From contig JNDT01001769.1 of NCBI GenBank assembly GCA_000697055.1, positions 1 through 15,677 on the forward strand: a stretch of 15,677 bases of DNA, read 5' to 3'. Positions within the stretch are counted from its first letter, which is position 1; each line of letters starts with the position of its first letter. Made by a program: the position numbers and the translations under genes. This stretch comes from Saksenaea vasiformis B4078 (lineage: Eukaryota > Mucoromycota > Mucoromycetes > Mucorales > Saksenaeaceae). This document shows, one piece after another, positions 10,120-15,677 of this stretch. A model generated the notes under the pieces. That model did no database searches, had not been told where the DNA came from, and saw only the letters and a list, made by a program, of their open reading frames with translations.

Positions 10120-13100
10120 CTAGGGTTGTTGTGCTTGTCCTTCTTCTTCTTCTTCTTCTTCAATTAAACTGCTACTTCCTCCACTGCTAGCACAGCTGAT
10201 GCGATGTTGGCTTGATGAGGGTGATTTGTTCTTTTTGTTGTTCTCTTGGCGTTTGGTTGGTGTTATTGTATTTGCTGCAATATAGCCTCCTTTCCCACTT
10301 AGATTCAACGTGTTTAATAGGGTGTGGTACAAGAACTTGTAGGCCCACACATTGCCGCGCATACGTCGAATATCCACAATATAAAGACCTGGCAGGTTTT
10401 TGATTTTGCACAGTTCGACACTGAATCGCACTTCTTCACCAGGATCGACGACAGGATCACCATAGACGGTTTTGGGAGGTTCGTCCGTAGAGGTAGGTGT
10501 GTTTGCCAGCGGGGCATCTGTTGTACGTCGGAGGAGCATTCTGAAAGGTGTTCCGTTCATTTTGCTACGCTTGGCGTCTGTCGAGCGATCCACGTGGCGG
10601 TTGGCAACAGATAAGGAGGACCTCGAGGTGGGAAGCACACGTTTTCGTCTTGTGCACTTGAGTTTGTACTCACCATCACGTTTGACATCAATGCCCATGG
10701 AAAGTAAGGCCTGTTTCACCTCAATAAACACTTCATTCGGGGGACGTGACGTCAAGGCATCCTGATCAACAGCACCGTGATGTGTTCGTAATTTACTATC
10801 ATTAAAATCAATGGCATACGATCCCAATGGCTTGCCAATAGGCATTGCTCGGACAGGAGTCAATGTACTGAGAGGACGATTGGAACTGAAACCATCTCCA
10901 CGCGAAGAAAGATTCGGTGTTCTGTCTCTTGTGCCTGAGAAAAAAAAAAAAAAGAAGGAAAGGAAAGTTAGAGTGTGGGGCAGAAAAAAAAAGACACACG
11001 GACCAGGTTAATTTTTTTTTGGATACATACTCAGTGGTGTTTTTTTGAACCAGTCCATTAATTTTTTGCCGGCGCTTCGGTGCTTCTCCTTGTCAGACAG
11101 ACGGCGTGATCCCGCTATGGTGTGTTCCGAAACGGACGGCATGACGGAACCAGACCATGCCGTGTCATTGTTGCTATCGTTGGGTCGTTCTTGTACTGAT
11201 TTACGATTAAATGCTACGGATTTTCTACTACTATTCTGTTTGGTTTCGTCCGAACACATATAATCCGACATGGAGGGAACAAGCAGACTGAGGGTTTTTC
11301 GACGTGTACCTCGGATAGGTTGGGAAACGGCAGGATGGACTTCGCTAGGAGGACGTGCAGGACGATGATGATGATGTTGATGTGTTGCTGTTGTTGTCGA
11401 TGATGATTTTGTATAAGGTGTACTCATGCTAACACCATGGGGAGAGGTTTCTTCATGGCGTCTTGAAAGACTAACATGACGTTGCATACTTGAGAGAAAC
11501 TTGGCCTGCAGAATAGAACCTCCCCCACCACCTGTTGCTGTTGCTACTGCTGCTGCTGCTGCTCCTGTTGTTCCTCCTCCTCCTCCTCCTCCTACTCCTA
11601 CTCCTCCACTGTAGGAGGGATCGACGTTCATCGACATAGGTCGCGTTGCACGTTGTTTTTGTTGCTGTTTCGTGTGACGTGGAGATGCGACATGTTGATG
11701 ATGATGTTGTTGCTGATGATGATGATGGTGTCCAGCAAGGAATTGTAGGATTTTGTCAGTGGGATAGGACTTTTTGTTTGTCTTGCTCGGAGTTGGAGTT
11801 GGTTGCGGAAGTTCGGGTACAACGGAGGCAGCTTCTTCTTGTTCTTGTTCTTCTTTCTCAGCCATCTCGGCATCTTCGTCTATCTTTTTTTCCGTCGTCT
11901 CCGAGATGTGCATGGATGCAGGGAGTTCAAGGGATGCTATTTCTGGCATGGCTGGATCTGTCGCTGTCATCATGCCCTTTAGTAGTGTCGGGTCAGGGGT
12001 CCGAGAGTCTTGCACGGCGATGTCTGTGGGTGGAGGCGTGGCGGGTTCGACAGGATCAATTTCCATGGGTTGGGGGGGCTTTCCTTCGTCTCCTTCTTCT
12101 TCTTGTTGCACTTTTTCAGGCACGACGGCGTCGTCATTGTCATTGTCGTTTTTCTTATTCTTATTATTAGTATTAGTAGTAGTAGTAATAGTACTAGTAG
12201 CAGGCTCGGTTGTTTTTGTGTGTTCCGTGTTGAGTTTGGGTCTCGTGGCGTCCACATCGGGATTCGGCTGGGGTAGGTCCGAGATTGCCATGTGAACAGG
12301 CAAGTCAGCTGCTTGGACTTCCATTTCCAGTTCATGAAGGGATTTCTGGAAGAGATCGCGATGGTCACTAAGCCAAGCATGAGCCATGATGGTTTTCATA
12401 GTACAACGTTTCGTGGGGTCTGGGACGAGCATTTTACGCAGGAGATCGCGGGCATCCTCGCTTACATAGTCAGGAAAGGCGAGTGGAGTATTAAGAATGT
12501 ACTTGTACAACAGGTTAATATTATCTCCTTCTGGATTGGCAGGATCATCATCAAAAGGTAAATAACCGCATAACATTGCGTAGAGAATGACACCACAGGA
12601 CCAAATGTCAACGGCGGAACCAACATAGTGGCCTTCACTGATAACCAGTTCTGGTGCAGCATAGCAGGGCGAACCACAGGATGTTGACATGAGATCGTCG
12701 CGAGCGGAGGAAAATAAGTTTGCGAATCCAAAATCGGTGATAACGATACAACGGTTCTTGTCCAACAATAAATTTTCCTGTTGTAGTTACAACGAGTAAG
12801 TTAATAGAAAAGGTTTTTTTCTTGTTCTATTATTTACCAACTTGAGATCTCTGTGGACAATATGTTTTTGATGCATATAATGAACACCACTGATCAATTG
12901 GGCAAATAGGCGACTGGCATCTTTTTCTTTAAGGTAACGATAGGCAAGAATATACTCGAATAGTTCACCACCTATGAATTTTTTGTTGGGTTGGGTTTGT
13001 TTCTTTTGGACAATGAAGGAGAGATTCTTTTTTACCTGATGCACATTGTAAAATAATGCCAATGTATTTTTCAGTTTCAATCACGTCATATAATTTGACA

Positions 13101-13857
13101 ATATAAGGATGACGAACAGTCTATAAAAAAAAAAAGGGAGGTAAAAAACAGAACTATGCGATAATATATAAGACTAATTTTTTTTCTTTTTTTTTTTTTT
13201 TTACCCTTAGAACGGCAATTTCTCTTTCTACTTTAGTCATTCTCGAAGTTGAATCGATATGATCTTTTCGCATCAACTTAATGGCAACCTAATGATATTG
13301 AGAAGAAATTGGGATAAATGTTACCTTGATCTTTTGCATACAACTTTTCCCTTTTGTGCACACACACACACACACACATACACACATATATATACATCTA
13401 CATACAACCAACCAACCCCCCAAAAAAATGGGGCCATGTATATATATATATATTTTTTTTTCTTTTTTTCTCTTACCTCATGTCCTGTCTCAATATGGAT
13501 TCCTAACTTGACTTTACCAAATTCACCTTCACCAAGCGTTTGTAATAAGAGGTAAGGACCAAAGACAGTAGGTTTTCTTCCGGGAGGAGGATGATAATGA
13601 TAGAGTTGATAATAATACTGCCACCATGGAATATCCTTCTTTTTTTGATCAAGGGATTGTACAGTGGAAAAGGGTCGTTGTTGAAGTTGTCGAGTGACAG
13701 CCGGAGTATGAACCTCTTGCGTAGCGTTATCGGAGACGGCGGGGTTGGCTGACTGAATGACAGAGGTCATGATGGGATTGTTCCCAGAAAGGAGATGAGA
13801 TGGTGTAAAGTGATGAGAAGCAGAGGAAGAAAACGTCTGCACGAGCGTTGTGGTCAT
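10120..13857 (-). CDS. Snf1/AMPK-related (Kin4-like) serine/threonine protein kinase with C-terminal KA1-like domain
   Basis: Exons 13857-13477, 13288-13205, 13120-13036, 12971-12838, 12777-11031 and 10934-10120; introns of 188, 84, 64, 60 and 96 nt, all GT-AG; 1081 residues. The kinase domain starts near residue 100 ([13 protein letters not shown]), with VAIK lysine K131, alpha-C glutamate about E150, HRDLK aspartate D225, DFG D243, and activation loop [13 protein letters not shown] with T260 at the LKB1/Elm1-type phosphosite position. This places it in the CAMKL group, and the activation-loop wording resembles fungal Kin4. Residues about 400-800 are disordered, with His/Gln, Gly and Ala runs and acidic patches. 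The C-terminus has two halves of a KA1-like domain (about 875-911 and 978-1021, the second with [10 protein letters not shown] and [13 protein letters not shown]). KA1 domains bind acidic membrane lipids or the kinase itself. It ends in an acidic tail. The kinase call is firm; the Kin4 subfamily is tentative (MARK/Kin1 is the alternative). Confidence 0.95.
13359..13452. repeat. CA and TA microsatellites inside the first kinase intron
   Basis: (CA)10 at 13359-13378, followed by short TA stretches and (TA)7 at 13439-13452. They lie within the 188-nt intron 13289-13476, which makes it the longest intron in the window. Confidence 0.9.
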
Positions 13858-13943
13858 GCTGAAAAAGTGGTCTAAGAAAACGTGACAACTGGAAAAAAGT
13901 AAGGGGCAAAGGTTTGTGCTGAAACTGTGACGGAGAGAAAACC

Positions 13944-13975
<32 letters not shown>

Positions 13976-14408
13976 AGAGAGAAAAGGAAAAGAGGGGTAG
14001 AATGCGTCTTTTTTTTTTCGGTTTATTTATTAGAAGGGGGTCATGTATATTTATATATATATAAAATATATATAACAGAAAAAAAAAAAAAAGAAGAGGA
14101 ACAAAACAACAGGTCATTACGATCCGACCATCTTTTTCTTTTTTTTTTTTTTTAAACAACAGCAACTAGCTAAGTGTAACAATCATAACGTTCAAGCATG
14201 ATAATGTTTATTTTGTTTGCCCTGTTTTTGGTTAATACATAAAAAGAATCTTAAAAAAGAAAAGAAAAGATGTACATGTATAGATGAAAAAAGGTAAGAA
14301 AGAAGAAGAAAAATAAAAATAAAAAAGAAATGAAGGATGCATGGATGGTTGGTTGGTTTGGGTAATAGTAAGGGTTGATTGGTTGAGTTGTTGAGTAGTA
14401 GTCAATAG
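13858..14408. other. Intergenic region: kinase 5' flank and HAD gene 3' flank
   Basis: No supported gene. On the kinase strand it carries a 27-base T run (A27 at 13944-13970, 87-113 nt upstream of the ATG) and a TATA-rich stretch at about 14045-14073. TTTATT at 14207-14212 (AATAAA on the gene strand) lies about 200 nt past the HAD stop and is a candidate poly(A) signal. Further A/T runs occur at 14079-14092 and about 14131-14153. Confidence 0.65.
13944..13970. repeat. A27 homopolymer
   Basis: Twenty-seven consecutive A on the + strand (T on the kinase coding strand), just upstream of the kinase start. Long dA:dT tracts disfavour nucleosomes and are common in fungal promoters; exact length is prone to sequencing error. 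Confidence 0.85.
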
Positions 14409-15394
14409 TTATACTAGTACTACAGATTGATCTTTCCATGAGGGATCGTCTGTATATTTCTTCATATAATCATCATCTTCATCTTCCGTTAATTCGTCAA
14501 TTTCAATGGTTTCATATCCATAAGGATTATTATGATCGACATAGGTAGATCCATCATCAAAATCCTCTTCACTTTCACTTTCAAGAAAATCATGTGGATA
14601 ATAACACGTTCGTAATGGACTTGTTGGTTTGGGGAAAGAGGCAATAATATCCTTCCAACTACGAACTCGTTTTACATTGGAAGGTAATTCTCCAAAAGAA
14701 CTGGTCGATGAATAAAGTTGTTTGGATGTTGACGTCAGAGTAGGTCGCGTGATTGTGGTACTAGAGGTATGATTCCATTGATACTGTCCTTTTCGGTCAT
14801 ATAATAAAACTTGAATCCCTAATGCTGCACAATCCAATGCATGTTCAAGGGTATCGTCAATTAACACATCCACATTGATCTCTTGACAAATTAAGGACTT
14901 GGGTTTGGACACGTATTCCAAAGACTCTGCATCAGAAAGACCGAGATTACAAAAGTAAATACTCTCAAAGAGACCTATTGATTTTATTTGTTAATAAAAA
15001 ACAGACATTCATGTCATTCTTTCTTGAAAGTTTTACCTGGGTAATGTCGATCCACAAACTTCTTCGTTTGTTCCGCAATAAACTGTTGTCGTGCAGTAAT
15101 AATGACCAAATGGTAACGTCGTTTCTTCAACATTTTCAAGGCCTCAAGAGCAAAGTCATGAATAGGACTGATCTGGTCAAAGTGATCGGATTCATAAAAC
15201 TGACGAATCTTTGCACAAGCTTCTTCCTTGGTTCCACCCCATACTTGACTAAAATCATAGGTATGGAAATCGGATACAGTATAATTGGTTTGATACATGT
15301 CATTATGCCAAATAACAAGTGCTTCCAATGTATGTGCTAATGTTTGATCAAGATCAACAGCAATCGTTTTACGTGGTAATTCTCTAGCAATCAT
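14409..15394 (-). CDS. HAD-superfamily hydrolase, putative 5'-nucleotidase-like, with acidic C-terminal extension
   Basis: Probably a Mg-dependent phosphatase; the substrate cannot be told from sequence. Exons 15394-15037 and 14974-14409; the 62-nt intron (GTAAAA...AATAG, phase 1) restores HYPGLFESIYFCN; 307 residues. HAD motifs in order: motif I VDLDQTLAHT with nucleophile D14 and D16; a helical cap-like insert at about 25-80; motif II VIITARQ with T100; motif III lysine K143 or K145 in SKPKS; motif IV LIDDT with D159 and D160. This compact layout resembles bacterial and phage putative nucleotidases (YqfW-like) and the NT5C family. Residues from about 190 are Ser/Thr-rich, then strongly acidic (ESESEEDFDD, TEDEDDD), which is not part of the HAD fold. 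The start at 15394 is the first ATG after a low-complexity poly-pyrimidine leader. No signal peptide is seen. Confidence 0.9.
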
Positions 15395-15677
15395 GAATGA
15401 TAAAGATAACCAAAAAAAAAAAAAAAAAAGAGGGGGGGGGAACGGGGATAACCGACCAAAATACGTAAAAAAAAAAAAAAAGAAAAAAGAAAAAAATATA
15501 CCCAGCAAAAAAAACGTAGACGTGGACCAAAAAAGGATGTACGAAATGTGGACGAAATTCAACACTGTCGCCCCTGAGTGGTACTCTTGGAGTCGGTCTT
15601 TTCATTTTTCTGACAAAGATGACTGAGTTTAAACATCAAAAGCAGCCGACCACGAGCAACCTTAATTTTTTTTTTTT
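15395..15677. other. 5' flank of the HAD gene
   Basis: A-rich on the + strand (A18 at 15412-15429, a G run at about 15432-15440, more A runs at 15467-15498 and T at the window end). On the HAD strand this is a poly-T leader right before the ATG. No gene or clear TATA element is seen; the window ends here. Confidence 0.6.

Noticed and set aside
13944..13970. A27 as a retroposon poly(A) tail
   Set aside because: No target-site duplication or upstream retroelement sequence is visible, and A/T homopolymers are common throughout this window.
1..15677. CRISPR arrays, tRNA or rRNA genes, terminal inverted repeats of an intact transposon
   Set aside because: No regularly spaced repeats, cloverleaf-like sequences or rRNA-like stretches were recognised by reading; a tRNAscan and inverted-repeat search would be decisive.

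Overview
The window looks like nuclear DNA of a filamentous fungus, most likely an early-diverging one (Mucoromycota, e.g. Mucorales). The signs are multi-exon genes with short GT-AG introns (54-96 nt, one of 188 nt), very frequent A/T homopolymers and microsatellites, and a fungal-type three-part sulfite reductase beta subunit. The phylum is inferred from style and gene content, not from a database match. All intron/exon joins below were deduced by eye from splice sites, frame continuity and family motifs.

Layout. Positions 1-550 hold, on the + strand, the decayed 3' end of what appears to be a TnpB/Fanzor-like (RuvC nuclease, transposon-encoded) gene. It has a clear WNRDVNAGRNM motif, two in-frame stops and a degraded cysteine knuckle, and is followed by two adjacent hairpins at its stop codon. 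Positions 747-5675 (minus) encode a 1622-residue sulfite reductase (NADPH) beta subunit, Met5/Ecm17 type. Its 5' flank (5676-6596) carries six same-orientation CCAAT boxes. Positions 6597-8908 (minus) encode a five-exon, about 678-residue coiled-coil protein of unknown function. Positions 8909-10119 are intergenic. Positions 10120-13857 (minus) encode a six-exon, about 1081-residue Snf1/AMPK-related (CAMKL, Kin4-like) serine/threonine kinase with a C-terminal KA1-like domain. Positions 14409-15394 (minus) encode a two-exon, 307-residue HAD-superfamily hydrolase resembling putative 5'-nucleotidases. The remainder to 15677 is 5' flank.

The four intact genes are all on the minus strand but do not form an obvious pathway: sulfur assimilation, a structural coiled-coil protein, a signalling kinase and a HAD phosphatase. 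The only element on the other strand is the RuvC remnant, tail-to-tail with the sulfite reductase gene. No CRISPR array, rRNA or tRNA was recognised. The most interesting leads are the Fanzor-like remnant with its hairpins, the CCAAT cluster upstream of the sulfite reductase, and the unrecognised coiled-coil family.
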